A stretch of 64,000 nucleotides of DNA from Chlorops oryzae (lineage: Eukaryota > Arthropoda > Insecta > Diptera > Chloropidae): NCBI GenBank assembly GCA_020466095.1, contig CM035806.1, positions 137,393,599 through 137,457,598 on the forward strand. The letters run 5' to 3'. Within the stretch, counting starts at the first letter, position 1; each line of letters opens with the position of its first letter. This document shows, piece by piece, positions 34,403-63,998 of the stretch. The notes beneath the pieces were generated by a model, which did no database searches, was not told where the DNA came from, and was given only the letters and a program-made list of their open reading frames with translations. The translations under genes and the position numbers were made by a program.

Positions 34403-35444
34403 ATGTCATATGTCACTGCGACGATATATCGAGCCTTAACCGCAAATCATATTTTCCAGCATTTTTTTAACATATTGAAATTGAATTTATAAGCATTGTT
34501 CTCTCTTAACAATATATACATTGTATATGCTTTGTTTTGCATAATTTCCTCTTAACGCTTAAGGTTTCATACGGTTTCACAAAGTAATGTAAACTTATTT
34601 TTGCATTTAACCCTTTTTACCCATTTAACGTGGCACCCATGGAAAACAGATGGTGACATACTTATGGCTCGAATCATTTGTGTAATATCTTGATGTAATC
34701 ATTTACCAAGGACAAATTGAACGTAGGAGTTATAAATATTGCCTTAACTCTTGTTGTATTTTGTTGTCCATTAAAAGCATTTTGAAGATTTTAATAAATA
34801 TTATAAGTCGTAATTATTTATAGCGAATTTGAAGAATGAAATACAAATTTTGGTAAAATAGAAGTATGTATGTCCATCAGTCCCAATGTTATAATGTTTA
34901 TACACTTTCCAACTGCAATCAGCCTAAGAAAGATCATGTTTTTGAATTACCATGTTTCAAAGGTTGCAATTTCCTTGATTTACGTTTGACAGTCAGCTGT
35001 TTCTTTTCAAAATAGTTTGGGCAAAGTCACACATGAAACAAAGGAGGGATATATTGTAATACTTGAAAAAATAATGATTGTTGCAACTTTCCGTCTTAGG
35101 TCTAAAGTTCGTTCTCGACTCACGATTTTTTTTATATTTATATAGATATTTAATATTATTATAATAAATCATACCTATTTTTATTTGAGTTCAACCATAG
35201 ATAAACAATTTTTGTCTTTTCCACAAATACCAATGAACACACAACGTTCATTACTTTGCGCTAAACAATCAAGGGTGTTAAAGCCAAACATCTGTAATTA
35301 TCTCTGATTTTTTTAAATGTTTTTTTTTTGGAAAGTTTCAACGTATTCTTAAACAATCGTGTCTTGTTTGATCTCATTATTTCATATATGTATACACATG
35401 TTTAAGAAGTGTGTAAATTTTCCTATAAATATTAACATCCGCTC
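34403..35444 (-). other. Region downstream of the TMEM184 stop, including probable 3' UTR
   Basis: No other gene. A minus-strand AATAAA at 35180-35185 lies about 260 bases past the stop codon and is a candidate polyadenylation signal for the TMEM184 transcript. Confidence 0.4.
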
Positions 35445-55456
<20,012 letters not shown>

Positions 55457-55469
55457 TGTAATGCTTAAT

Positions 55470-56689
55470 CTGCAAAATAAAAATATGAAAGTTCTTTTAT
55501 TGTAAGCTAACATGTAAAATTATATAATCAAAGTTTTTGAATATACTCGTAAGTATCGTTTCCTGTTGCTTCTGTTGAGCTATTAACGAATTTAGAACAG
55601 CTTTATTTGTGTTATTGAATGTACCTGACCCTATGATTAGCTTGATTCTATCGTAATTTGATTAATTAACTTGATTAATCGTAAGTTTTAGCTTAGTAAA
55701 AAAAAAAATTTATTTTAAAAATTAATATACGCATTTGCTTAAGTTTTCGTTAACTCTTCTATCTCTTTAGTGTACTTGTAAGCTATTTTCTCTTGTTTTT
55801 TTGCTGTTAGGACCTCCACTGATTCGCATTTCAAAATAAAATTTAGTTTTTTTTACTTTTGCCGATATTGTACTTTCCGTTGAAATTAAATTTCTTTAAG
55901 TTTAGATTGAATTAGTGTCACTGCCACGCATTAATGTTCTTCTTCTATTATTTATTTATTATTATACTTCAATTTCCAACTCTGGTATGAGCCTAGCGGC
56001 ATTGCTTAAAAAGTCTGTTTATGTTTGTAACGTTCTGCAAGTTGTTTGTATAGGAGTTTTTACTATTGAAATCAGGGACCGTAACAGTTATAACTTTTAT
56101 AATAAAAGTTTAACAAAAATCAGACAATTTTTGACTTTTATTTTATTTGAAAAAATTTTACTGTTAAATATTGACATTTATGTTTCTAGTCAAACGATAA
56201 CTTTTAAACTGAGACAAATATTTTTTTTTGTCAAAACTAACCCCCCTTTTATCAATTCATACGATAAACGCTTGCAATCTTATATATGATATTATGAATT
56301 GATTTTTATCGTATAAAATCTGACAGCTAGCATTTATCGTATATCTTAAAAATTCCGTATTGCGATACGTTTCGAATCGTATCAGTTCGATATTTTCAAA
56401 CGTTTGTAAGCGTAGAAAAAATTTTACACGATAGGAAAAAAAAAACTTTTTAATAACCTGAAAAAACATTTTTTGCGCTTCAGATGTAATGTAAGTATTA
56501 AAGTGAATAAATATAATGTGTAAGCAGAATTGAAGTCGAAATAACGGTATTTTTTAGGCCACGAGTTGTGAGCTCCAAGTCGTAGTTAGAGCGTCTAGCA
56601 ACATTAATGGAGGAAAATGTAGGCGACGCGTAAGCAATTTTGAAAAGCATAATAATGAAATTGAGATAACATAAGCACATTGCAGGTTT
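55470..56689. other. Region upstream of TMEM184 exon 1, no gene recognised
   Basis: Should contain the 5' UTR intron and possibly the first exon and promoter of TMEM184, none of which I can place. The right half (from about 56230) holds ATACGATAAA-rich inverted motifs that may be the left end of the PIF/Harbinger element. Confidence 0.35.
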
Positions 56690-57180
56690 GGAATGATTTA
56701 AAATATAAAACCAAAAAAAAGACATCGCACAATCGGGCAGAAACCTTTGCGACTGGTGGTGGGCCAAATAATAACATACCCCTTTCAAATCTTGAGACCG
56801 TAAATATGATTATGAGCTACGCCGCCTTTCACAATTCGCCGGGTGAAGAGTTTGGGGTAGTTACCATAAACGAAAGCGGAACTACCATCGAAATTGAAAA
56901 TGGATTGAGCAACGAGGTCTTGTCCGATGAAGCAGAAAAAGAAATTGTTGAAGACAAAACATCGAGGCATACAATTCAACGGAGACAATACCGCCAACTT
57001 GCGCTGCTAGAGCAGTAAACTAAAAATCATGAAGATTTCCAAGAGGAAACCTTGAACACTCTCAAGGGTATTTAAAGGAGTCTTTCAGATATGTGAGGAC
57101 TCGCAAGAGGTTGAGAGCAAAATTAAAGCCCGCGGAGCTAAGCTAGAAATAAAAAAAACTGCCACAGCTGAAACAAAATA
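56690..57180 (+). pseudogene. PIF/Harbinger Myb-like (accessory) gene remnant
   Basis: A frame starts after an acceptor-like TTGCAG with V-W-N-D-L-K-Y-K-T-K-K-K and carries the T-G-G-G-P motif and an acidic stretch. It stops at 57016-57018, then similar sequence continues in other frames (V-F-Q-I-C-E-D, then K-I-K-A-R-G-A-K-L). V-W-x-x-L-K-x-x-x-K and T-G-G-G-P are typical of the Myb/SANT-like proteins that accompany HARBI1-type transposases and carry them to the nucleus and DNA. The upstream exon with the Myb helices is not seen. It is divergently paired with the nuclease gene at 57296. Confidence 0.66.
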
Positions 57181-57295
57181 AGCATAACTTGTAAAAAGAC
57201 ATTAAAAATATTAAAACGAACCAAAATTAACTATTCCTTTAGTTTATTATTATTACTGTTTTTTTTTTTTTTTTTTTTTCAAATTAAAAAGGTAT

Positions 57296-58124
57296 TTAAT
57301 GTTCATGTAAGCACGACAACACATTCCTTCTTATTTCTTCTTCTGCTTGCCGCATGGAAGCAGCACCGCTTGTATTAAATTCCTCCGTATCTTCTTCACC
57401 TTCCGCTTTTGGAATATTCACTTCATCGTACGGCACGTTATTTTGATTGCAAATATTATGTAGAGCTGCACAAACATTTATAATTTAAGTGGCTTTTGAA
57501 GGAGTGTATTGAAGCGCACGAGTACTTAACAAACACCGAAAACGGCTTTTTAAAACACCAATTGTCCGTTCAATAATGTTTCGTGCTTTGGAATGCCGTG
57601 AATTATAAAGTGCTTCCAAGGAACCTTCGGCAGCACTCCTGAATGGTGTCAAAAGGCAAGGAGCTCAAGCATAGCCAGCATCAGCTAAAACAAATTGAAT
57701 TGAAGGTAAAATGGGGTTCTAATATGATTATTTTAATACCTAATAACCAAGAGTTCCTTTCACCACGGCTGTACATTGACTCCAATTGCGGTTTTAAGCC
57801 CGACATTTGAAAAACCATGGAATCATGAGTAGCTCCAAGATGCTTGGCTTTGATGTATTTAGTTTTCATTAAATCATCACACATCTGAAACAATTGATAT
57901 TTTATAATTGCACGCATAACATGATGTACCTAATATCATTGCGTTTATACTGAAATATCGCTTACGGCAATAATACAGATATTGCAAACTCTTCGATGCA
58001 TCCGATTACTCCAGGGATACCTGTTGCTTGAAAAAATTTCGATTTTGCCCTCCTTTTTTCTTCTGCTGTATAGGACGAAATAATCCATTTATTACAGAGA
58101 GAGTCTTTCAAAGCAGTTAAGGTT
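57296..58124 (-). pseudogene. PIF/Harbinger HARBI1-type nuclease, broken and truncated by gypsy
   Basis: Minus-strand similarity in three or more frames. T-G-I-P-G-V-I-G-C-I near 57995-58025, G-A-T-H-D-S-M-V-F near 57800-57830, then G-D-A-G-Y-A near 57670-57685 and [18 protein letters not shown] near 57550-57600. The C-terminus is A-L-H-N-I-C-N ... L-H-E-H ending at TAA 57296-57298. These are the DDE-superfamily nuclease landmarks of HARBI1 proteins. In-frame stops and frameshifts make it inactive. The N-terminal part is cut off at 58125, where the gypsy LTR begins, so the rest should lie beyond the other LTR. Confidence 0.8.
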
Positions 58125-59071
58125 TGTAACGACCTATCCTGCCGGGGTAGCGCTCAGTCGTGTCCAGGGGTCGTACAAGAAATTTATATTTCAACGCAGT
58201 TATCTAAGGATTTTCAATGGTTGTTTAATTTCAATATAATTCAGTAAATGTAATATATAATTCAATGTAATTCAATATATAATTCAAGTAATTTGCGTGT
58301 AATTGTTGGCTGCGTCTTGCTGGAGTCCTCTGAAGTGAGGTTTCACTGTAGTTCCACGAAGCGGGGTTTCACTGTAGTTCCATGAAGCGGGGTTTCACTG
58401 TAGTTCCATGAAACGGGGTTTCACTGTAGTTCCACGAGCAGGGTTTCACTGTAGTTCCACGAGCAGGGTTTCACTGTAGTTCCACGGAGGGCTTCACTGT
58501 TGGTCCTCTAGTCGATGTCCACTGCAGTTCGTTGTCGCGGTTTTACTGTCGAGGATACTCTGAGAAAGATGCTCTGAAAGGATAATAATCGGACCCAGTT
58601 TCCTTGTGAGGCTTTGTCTCGTTACCAGAAACCCAGGATCAAACAATTATCCTTCAGATTTGTCCTAAATTCTTTAATCGCTTGTGAGGCAAGGTCTCGT
58701 TAACTACGATTAGGAATTTTCTCTTGTGCTGTTCTCGTACTGACTGCCTTTTCCTTGTGCCGTCGCTTGCTTTTATATCCATTTCTGGACTGACCTTTGG
58801 ACTATTAGTCACGCTTTTCGTGCGTGTCGACCTTTGGCCTCTGAGTCACGCTTTTCCTGCGTGTCGACCTTTGGACTGTGTACATGCATTATCCGCATGC
58901 GCTCTGCGTGCTGCTCTGCTGCGTCGCGCCGTTCGATTTCGATCGTTTAGTTGTGTTGTTGTTGCGCATGTCTGCTTTGTGTCTTCTTGCAGTTGTTGTT
59001 GTCTTTTGTGGACGTTGTGTTTCTTCCCGTTGTTGTTTGTGCAAAGTTGTGACGATTTTGTGGTCGTCACA
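58125..59071 (-). repeat. 3' LTR of the Ulp1-bearing gypsy element
   Basis: 947 bp. On the element's strand it starts TGTGACGACC and ends GGTCGTTACA, an inverted terminal match with one difference. A TATAAAA box lies at 58771-58777 (minus strand), and a polypurine tract adjoins the 5' side. The open frame on the plus strand at 58724-59167 is antisense to the LTR and is not a gene. The U3/R/U5 borders are not fixed. Confidence 0.82.
58332..58500 (-). repeat. Seven 25-26-bp tandem repeats within the LTR
   Basis: GTTTCACTGTAGTTCCA-type units start at about 58340, 58366, 58392, 58418, 58443, 58468 and 58493, the last diverged. They lie between the TATA box and the 3' end of the LTR, so probably in transcribed R/U5 sequence. 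Confidence 0.82.
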
Positions 59072-59090
59072 CTCCCTCCTTTCTTCCGAA
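59072..59090 (-). other. Polypurine tract of the gypsy element
   Basis: GAAGAAAGGAGGGAG on the minus strand directly adjoins the LTR start TGTGACG, confirming that this is the 3' LTR and fixing element orientation. Confidence 0.78.
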
Positions 59091-59199
59091 ACGTGACGTT
59101 GCCTTTGTCAAACTTGTGTGCTCGTGTGGGTCCCATTCATTATAACACGGCTTTATTTTGCCCGTGATCAGCTGTGTTATTGGTTTGAATGTTTCGCAG

Positions 59200-60090
59200 T
59201 TAATTTTTCCTTTGTATTTTTATTTTTCCAGCTCGCGTTATCGAGATTATGGCCGTGATCGTTCCAAGCTTCCGCACACAGTTGCTTTGGGTGCCCTTCT
59301 TCCAGCGTTTTCGCATCTCGACCCCGATCTGCTGTAGTTTTTCCTCCAAATTTTCATGTTGTGCGCTTCCGAGTACTCCGTTCATCAGTTCCGACCATAA
59401 CACATCTTTGTCGCAGATATCCTGGAACACCTCTACCAACTTTTGGCGTGTGGGCAATGTCGTCGCTGCTTCAAATATGAGGTGGTGTGGTTGGAACCGT
59501 TTCCCCGCGCGAATGGTCGTGAGGAACCGCTCTAAAAATTTCAAGGTAAATAAACCGCAGTCGGCACCATTTTCTTGCTGTGCTGTGGGCACTTCCACGA
59601 TCTTCATCGCCTTTACTCTTTCTACATTTTCCGGTCCGGTTCGTGCTGCTTCGTCTTGGAGGAACTGGTGGATTAGTTGCGCCACGTCGTGTTGCCGGGT
59701 TCCTCTTAGTGAGTCGCAGTGTAGAATCCGGGTGCTGTCCACGATCACGAGCGTCCAGTGGAATTTGTCAACAACTGGTATGATGACATAATCTCTCTCG
59801 AAGATTTTTGCCCTTCGCAACCATCCATTCAAAAAATCTCGTGGCCGTTCTCCATTTTTGATCGCCAGTAGCTGTGGGAAGAAAAGACCGCTGAATAAAT
59901 ATACCTTTTCCCGATCTTCAGGTGATATCAGCCCTTGGATTAACCACGCCCCGTAAACGTCGATGATGGTGTCATTCACCCATTTTCCTTCGGCCAATCT
60001 CTCCACATCCGTCTTGAAGATTGAATAACCTCGGCCTGTCTTTGGGTATGTTCCGATGACTCCGGCGGAATTTCCAGTTGGGTGTTGCAT
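59200..60090 (-). CDS. Ulp1/SENP-type SUMO protease (C48) encoded by the retrotransposon
   Basis: 296 residues, intact. C48 proteases cleave SUMO precursors and SUMO-protein isopeptide bonds. The fold landmarks are in order: W37-V-N-D-T-I-I-D, the substrate-groove W-L-N-D-x-x-I motif; catalytic H111 followed by W112 (F-H-W-T-L-V-I-V-D); D126 (I-L-H-C-D-S-L); oxyanion Q172; and C178 in N-G-A-D-C-G-L-F. The Q-to-C spacing of six equals that of yeast Ulp1. A basic C-terminal extension of about 100 residues follows. The gene lies 743 nt downstream of pol on the same strand and just before the polypurine tract, the position of env or accessory genes. No env-like signal or membrane segment. Expression route (separate or spliced RNA) is not visible. 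Host-gene origin is inferred; a SUMO-related role in transposition or silencing escape is speculation. Confidence 0.88.
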   Translation of the reverse strand: MQHPTGNSAGVIGTYPKTGRGYSIFKTDVERLAEGKWVNDTIIDVYGAWLIQGLISPEDREKVYLFSGLFFPQLLAIKNGERPRDFLNGWLRRAKIFERDYVIIPVVDKFHWTLVIVDSTRILHCDSLRGTRQHDVAQLIHQFLQDEAARTGPENVERVKAMKIVEVPTAQQENGADCGLFTLKFLERFLTTIRAGKRFQPHHLIFEAATTLPTRQKLVEVFQDICDKDVLWSELMNGVLGSAQHENLEEKLQQIGVEMRKRWKKGTQSNCVRKLGTITAIISITRAGKIKIQRKN

Positions 60091-60714
60091 GTTTAAAAAA
60101 AATTTGTAATTGTGATCGCGTTGTATTTTACTCGCAAAATGATTTATTCGTCGGGATACTGCTCCCTTTTATAATGTTCTAATTTAAGGATTTGTTGTTG
60201 TATGAAAAAGAAATAAATTTGACAATAACGCTATTTCCCTGAAAAGGAGAAATCATATTTGCATTTTTTCCATTATCCTCGGTCGAGACTTTCTTTTGCA
60301 TATTATATGGCCTTGAACTTTATTTGATCTCATGAGTGCTGCGACGCCGCCGTCGATCCTCCGTTGTTACTGCATATGCATATTTTTTTTTTGGCATAGA
60401 GTGGGAAAGCATATTTCATAATTCTTGTCTGCTGCTTTTCTAACCAACTGTTGCACATTACTTTCCTCTGTTCCATATGTGTTTATGTGTGTGATTACTC
60501 CTATCTACTTGTGTGCCATTGGCTGATATTAATTTTCCCATTTTCTTCCTTTCTTGGGTCAATGACCTGATTCCTATTGGGTTTGTGGATTTTATTTTCA
60601 GTTATAATGTAGATTTGCCTATTTTGTATTATAACCGGGCTTTAGTTTTCATATGTTTTCTTTTCCTCTGGTTCTTTTAAATTTTTACAATTTGAAGCAG
60701 TTTATGCTCGAATA

Positions 60715-60751
<37 letters not shown>

Positions 60752-60833
60752 AATTTTTTTCCTCTGACGATTCCGTTTTGGATGAATTTTTTATCGTGCC
60801 GTCGCCGAGGGAGCCCTGTGTCGCCGTGGATAT
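60091..60833 (-). other. Spacer between pol and the Ulp1-like gene with a 30-A tract
   Basis: No coding frame. On the element strand a run of 30 A (60719-60748) lies about 85 nt past the pol stop. It may be a retained poly(A) tail from template switching or capture of a cellular transcript. The remaining 600 nt would be the 5' leader of the protease gene. No clear splice acceptor next to its ATG. Confidence 0.55.
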
Positions 60834-63800
60834 TTATTTCGACGGAAAAGGTACGTTATTGTTTTGTGTTGGCGGTTGCTCAACGTTTTCATTTTGTTGC
60901 AGGTCGGATTCATCAGTGTAAAATGGCTTAAGCTGAGAGATGTGAGCTGTCTTCAACGTTTTACCGTCTCTCAGTTTCACTATCACGGGAGATGAGAAGG
61001 ATTCAACCATAAATGGTCCATCGAACTTTGGTGCCAGTTTTGCCGCGAAATCGTCAATGGCTTTCGACAGTGGGTGAGTTCGTAGGAGTACCAGTTGTCC
61101 TCGATAAGGTTTCCACGGACGTCGCCGTAGGTTGTAGGCGCGAGCTTGTTCCTGGCTTGCCTTTGCTAGGTTCACTTCGACAATTTTGAAAATTTCTTGA
61201 AGTCGGTTGTGCCGTTGTGTGACTGTTAGTGCTTCTGCCCCTGTACCTGTTGTTTTTTCATCGAAAAGACTTTTGGGTAGTCGCGGCTCTCTGCCTTGCG
61301 TCAGCATGGCTGGGCTAAAGCCTGTGGTGTCCGCAACACTGGTGTTTATGGCCAACATGATTTCGGGTAGCGCCTCGTCCCAGTGTTTGTGTGATGATTG
61401 TGTATACTGTGCAATCATTGTTTTTATCGTGCGGTTTGCTCGTTCGGTGGGATTTTCTTGGGGCGTGTATGGGGCCGTATACTGGTGATGTATACCCATT
61501 TCTTCCAGAAAATTTTCTAAATTACGGCTTGTGAATTGTGTGCCATTGTCGGTTAGCAAGACCTTGGGTACCCCGTATCGTGCGATTATTCGCTCCCGAA
61601 GGGCTTTCCGGACTGCGTCGGCAGTGGCGCTTCGTAGTGGCACTAATTCTACCCATTTTGAAAATTTGTCGTAGAATACCAGTAGTGTTGTGTTCCCATG
61701 TATAGAGCGTGGCAATGGTCCCACGAAGTCTGCGCATAGGATGGCCCACGGTTCATCTGCGATTTTAGTGAGCATATATCCTGCTGGCTTCTGTTGGTTT
61801 ACCTTAAAATGTTGACAGCTTTTGCATCGAAACACATGTTTCCGTATGTCTTTCATCATGCTCGGCCAAAAATATTTTTTTGCTGTTCGGAGGAATGTCT
61901 TCCGTATACCCAGGTGACCAGCTGTTGGGTGATCGTGATTTTCGTTTAGCACTCGGTCGATGTCTTTCCTTCCTATACATAGTTTCCAAGCCACGCTGTC
62001 TTCATCGTCTGCGTTTGGCGGTAGGTGTCTATATAAATTTCCGTTTTCTATTATATATTCTGGAAATTTATGTGGCTCTTTTTTAATTTCCTCTGTTTTC
62101 CGTGTGACCCAGTCCTTGGGCAGAGGTGGTATTTCTTCTTCGTGTATGCGTCGTGTTGTCTCCAGTGGATCTCTTGATAGAGCGTCAGCAATGACGTTCT
62201 CTCTCCCCTTCCTATAACGAACTTCGAAGTTATATTGTTGCAGCTCTAGTGCCCATCGTGCGATGCGTCCTGATGGGTTTTCGATAGAATTTAACCATTT
62301 TAATGAGAGGTGGTCAGTGATGACAATAAAATTGTATCCCTCGAGGTAGTGACGCATTTTTCGAATTCCCCAAACGATCGCAAGGCATTCTTTTTCGGTG
62401 GTTGAGTAGTTTGTTTCCGGTTTGTTAAGGTGGCGGCTTGCATAAGCTATTACTCTCTCGTTTCCATTATCATCCTGTGTCAACACTGCACCAAGTCCGT
62501 AGTCGCTGGCATCTGTTTGTAAAATGAATTGTTTATTAAAGTCCGGGCATGCAAGGATGGGTGCTTCAGTAAGTTTCTTTTTTAAATTCTCGAAAGCTTG
62601 TTGGTGCTCTTCGGTCCATACCCAGTTTACTCCTTTTTTGAGTAGTGTTGTCAAGGGATGTATGGTGTCTGCGAATTCGGGTACGAATCGTCTGTACCAT
62701 GAAGTGATTCCGATGCACTGCCGTAGTTCTTTTATGTTCGTTGGTGGCTTGAGACGTTCGATGGCTTCAATTTTTGACGGGTCTGTTTGAATCCCTTTGT
62801 CGCTTACCATATGACCAAGGTATTTGATTTCTGTTTTTAGAAATTCGCATTTTTCTGGATTTATTTTGAGGTTGGCCTCACGTAATCTTCTAAAAACTTC
62901 TACTAAATTCGTCATATGTTCTTCCAGTGTTCGACCTAGTACGATGATGTCGTCGAGGTACGCAAAAGCGAACGGTTCTAGTTCAGGCGTTATTACTGAG
63001 TCTAATGCCCGTTGGAAAGTTGCGGGTGCTGAGTGTAATCCGAACGGCATTACCTTCCATTGGAAAAGGCCCCGTCCGGGCACAGTGAACGCGGTATACT
63101 GTTTGCTTGCCTCGTCCATTGGAATTTGCCAGTAGCCATTTTTAAGGTCCAGACTGCTAAAAATTTTTGCATCCTTCAGACGGTCCAAAATGTGGCTTAT
63201 TCGTGGTAATGGGTATGCGTCAGGGATTGATTTAGCATTTAGTTGCCTGTAGTCGATGCAGAGTCTCCATTTACCATTTTTCTTGCGTACGAGGACCGTT
63301 GGTGCACTGTATGGGCTGTTCGATGGTTCTATGCATCCTTTTTCGAGAATATCATCGATTTCTTTGTTTATGATTTCTTGTTTTGCAGGGTTTTGCGGAA
63401 AGTATCTGGCTTTGATGGGATTGTCGTCTTTTACTCTTATGTAGTGTTTTGCGATGTTAGACGGGCCTTCAATGCTTTCGAAACGTTTTATTTCTGTTTG
63501 AATTATTTCTTCCGCTTCTGCTCGGGAGATTGGTTTGCTTTGTGACTCGGTTGTGTTTTCGGCGACTTCTCGTATTGAGAGTGCATTCCAGTCAGCGGTT
63601 TGAATCTTTGGAATTTTTATACTCTGGCCTGCAATCTCCACCTGTGCGTCTAGCGCTCCCAGTGTGTCTATGCCGAGTATGACGTCGTCTACCACCTGCT
63701 CTAATATAGCTAATTCGATTTGTAGGCGGTTTTGTCCGAGTTGTAGCGTGGTTGTAGTTGCTTCAGTTACGAGTGTTTTGGTGCCGTCTGCTAGTTGTAT

Positions 63801-63851
63801 GTTGGCACGAATTTTGTGTCGTTGGCTGGAGTCCCGAATTTGTTCGGCCAT
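60834..63851 (-). CDS. Gypsy Pol polyprotein: protease C-part, RT, RNase H, integrase
   Basis: 1005 residues open from the first ATG; the true reading continues upstream past a TGA. Residues 1-80 are the protease C-terminal half (I-L-G-I-D-T-L-G). RT spans about 165-350 with the active-site box F-A-Y-L-D-D-I-I (D300, D301). RNase H about 435-560, with D447, E488, D513 and D556. Integrase has a zinc-binding H639/H646-C676/C679 region and core D708, D768, E803, with 34 residues between the last two. A GPF chromodomain-free C-terminus follows (F-D-G-P-F near 943-947). All catalytic residues are present. The pol frame ends at 60834 and the Ulp1-like gene follows. Subfamily unassigned. Confidence 0.93.
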   Translation of the reverse strand: MAEQIRDSSQRHKIRANIQLADGTKTLVTEATTTTLQLGQNRLQIELAILEQVVDDVILGIDTLGALDAQVEIAGQSIKIPKIQTADWNALSIREVAENTTESQSKPISRAEAEEIIQTEIKRFESIEGPSNIAKHYIRVKDDNPIKARYFPQNPAKQEIINKEIDDILEKGCIEPSNSPYSAPTVLVRKKNGKWRLCIDYRQLNAKSIPDAYPLPRISHILDRLKDAKIFSSLDLKNGYWQIPMDEASKQYTAFTVPGRGLFQWKVMPFGLHSAPATFQRALDSVITPELEPFAFAYLDDIIVLGRTLEEHMTNLVEVFRRLREANLKINPEKCEFLKTEIKYLGHMVSDKGIQTDPSKIEAIERLKPPTNIKELRQCIGITSWYRRFVPEFADTIHPLTTLLKKGVNWVWTEEHQQAFENLKKKLTEAPILACPDFNKQFILQTDASDYGLGAVLTQDDNGNERVIAYASRHLNKPETNYSTTEKECLAIVWGIRKMRHYLEGYNFIVITDHLSLKWLNSIENPSGRIARWALELQQYNFEVRYRKGRENVIADALSRDPLETTRRIHEEEIPPLPKDWVTRKTEEIKKEPHKFPEYIIENGNLYRHLPPNADDEDSVAWKLCIGRKDIDRVLNENHDHPTAGHLGIRKTFLRTAKKYFWPSMMKDIRKHVFRCKSCQHFKVNQQKPAGYMLTKIADEPWAILCADFVGPLPRSIHGNTTLLVFYDKFSKWVELVPLRSATADAVRKALRERIIARYGVPKVLLTDNGTQFTSRNLENFLEEMGIHHQYTAPYTPQENPTERANRTIKTMIAQYTQSSHKHWDEALPEIMLAINTSVADTTGFSPAMLTQGREPRLPKSLFDEKTTGTGAEALTVTQRHNRLQEIFKIVEVNLAKASQEQARAYNLRRRPWKPYRGQLVLLRTHPLSKAIDDFAAKLAPKFDGPFMVESFSSPVIVKLRDGKTLKTAHISQLKPFYTDESDLQQNENVEQPPTQNNNVPFPSK

Positions 63852-63869
63852 AGCCCTACTTATGTAGTT

Positions 63870-63998
63870 TCATGTGGCTCCGGTGTCGATGGTTGCTACT
63901 AAGGGTATTTCTCCCAGTTTAATATGAGCAACTATGGTATTATTTAAGAATTTTAAATTCGAGGCCTCCTGTAGGGGTTTGTCGCCGTGCCTCGTTAT
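63870..63998 (-). pseudogene. Gypsy protease active-site segment ending in a TGA
   Basis: In the same frame as pol, reading from the window edge: ..L-G-E-I-P-L-V-A-T-I-D-T-G-A-T, then TGA at 63870-63872, seven codons before the ATG used for the 1005-residue frame. D-T-G is the aspartic protease active site. The TGA could be a CpG-type C-to-T mutation that disables an otherwise intact Pol, or a read-through site; a single copy cannot tell. Confidence 0.75.

Noticed and set aside
55915..56289. 124-codon frame just upstream of TMEM184
   Set aside because: Low-complexity, hydrophobic AT-rich translation without similarity or splice context; lies in the expected 5' UTR intron region of TMEM184.
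58332..58500. CRISPR-like regular repeats
   Set aside because: Contiguous 25-26-bp tandem units without spacers, inside an LTR of a eukaryotic element.
58724..59167. 147-codon Cys/Leu-rich frame on the plus strand
   Set aside because: Antisense to the gypsy LTR; GC-rich composition alone explains the opening.
59249..59791. 180-codon plus-strand frame
   Set aside because: Exact antisense shadow of the Ulp1-like gene.
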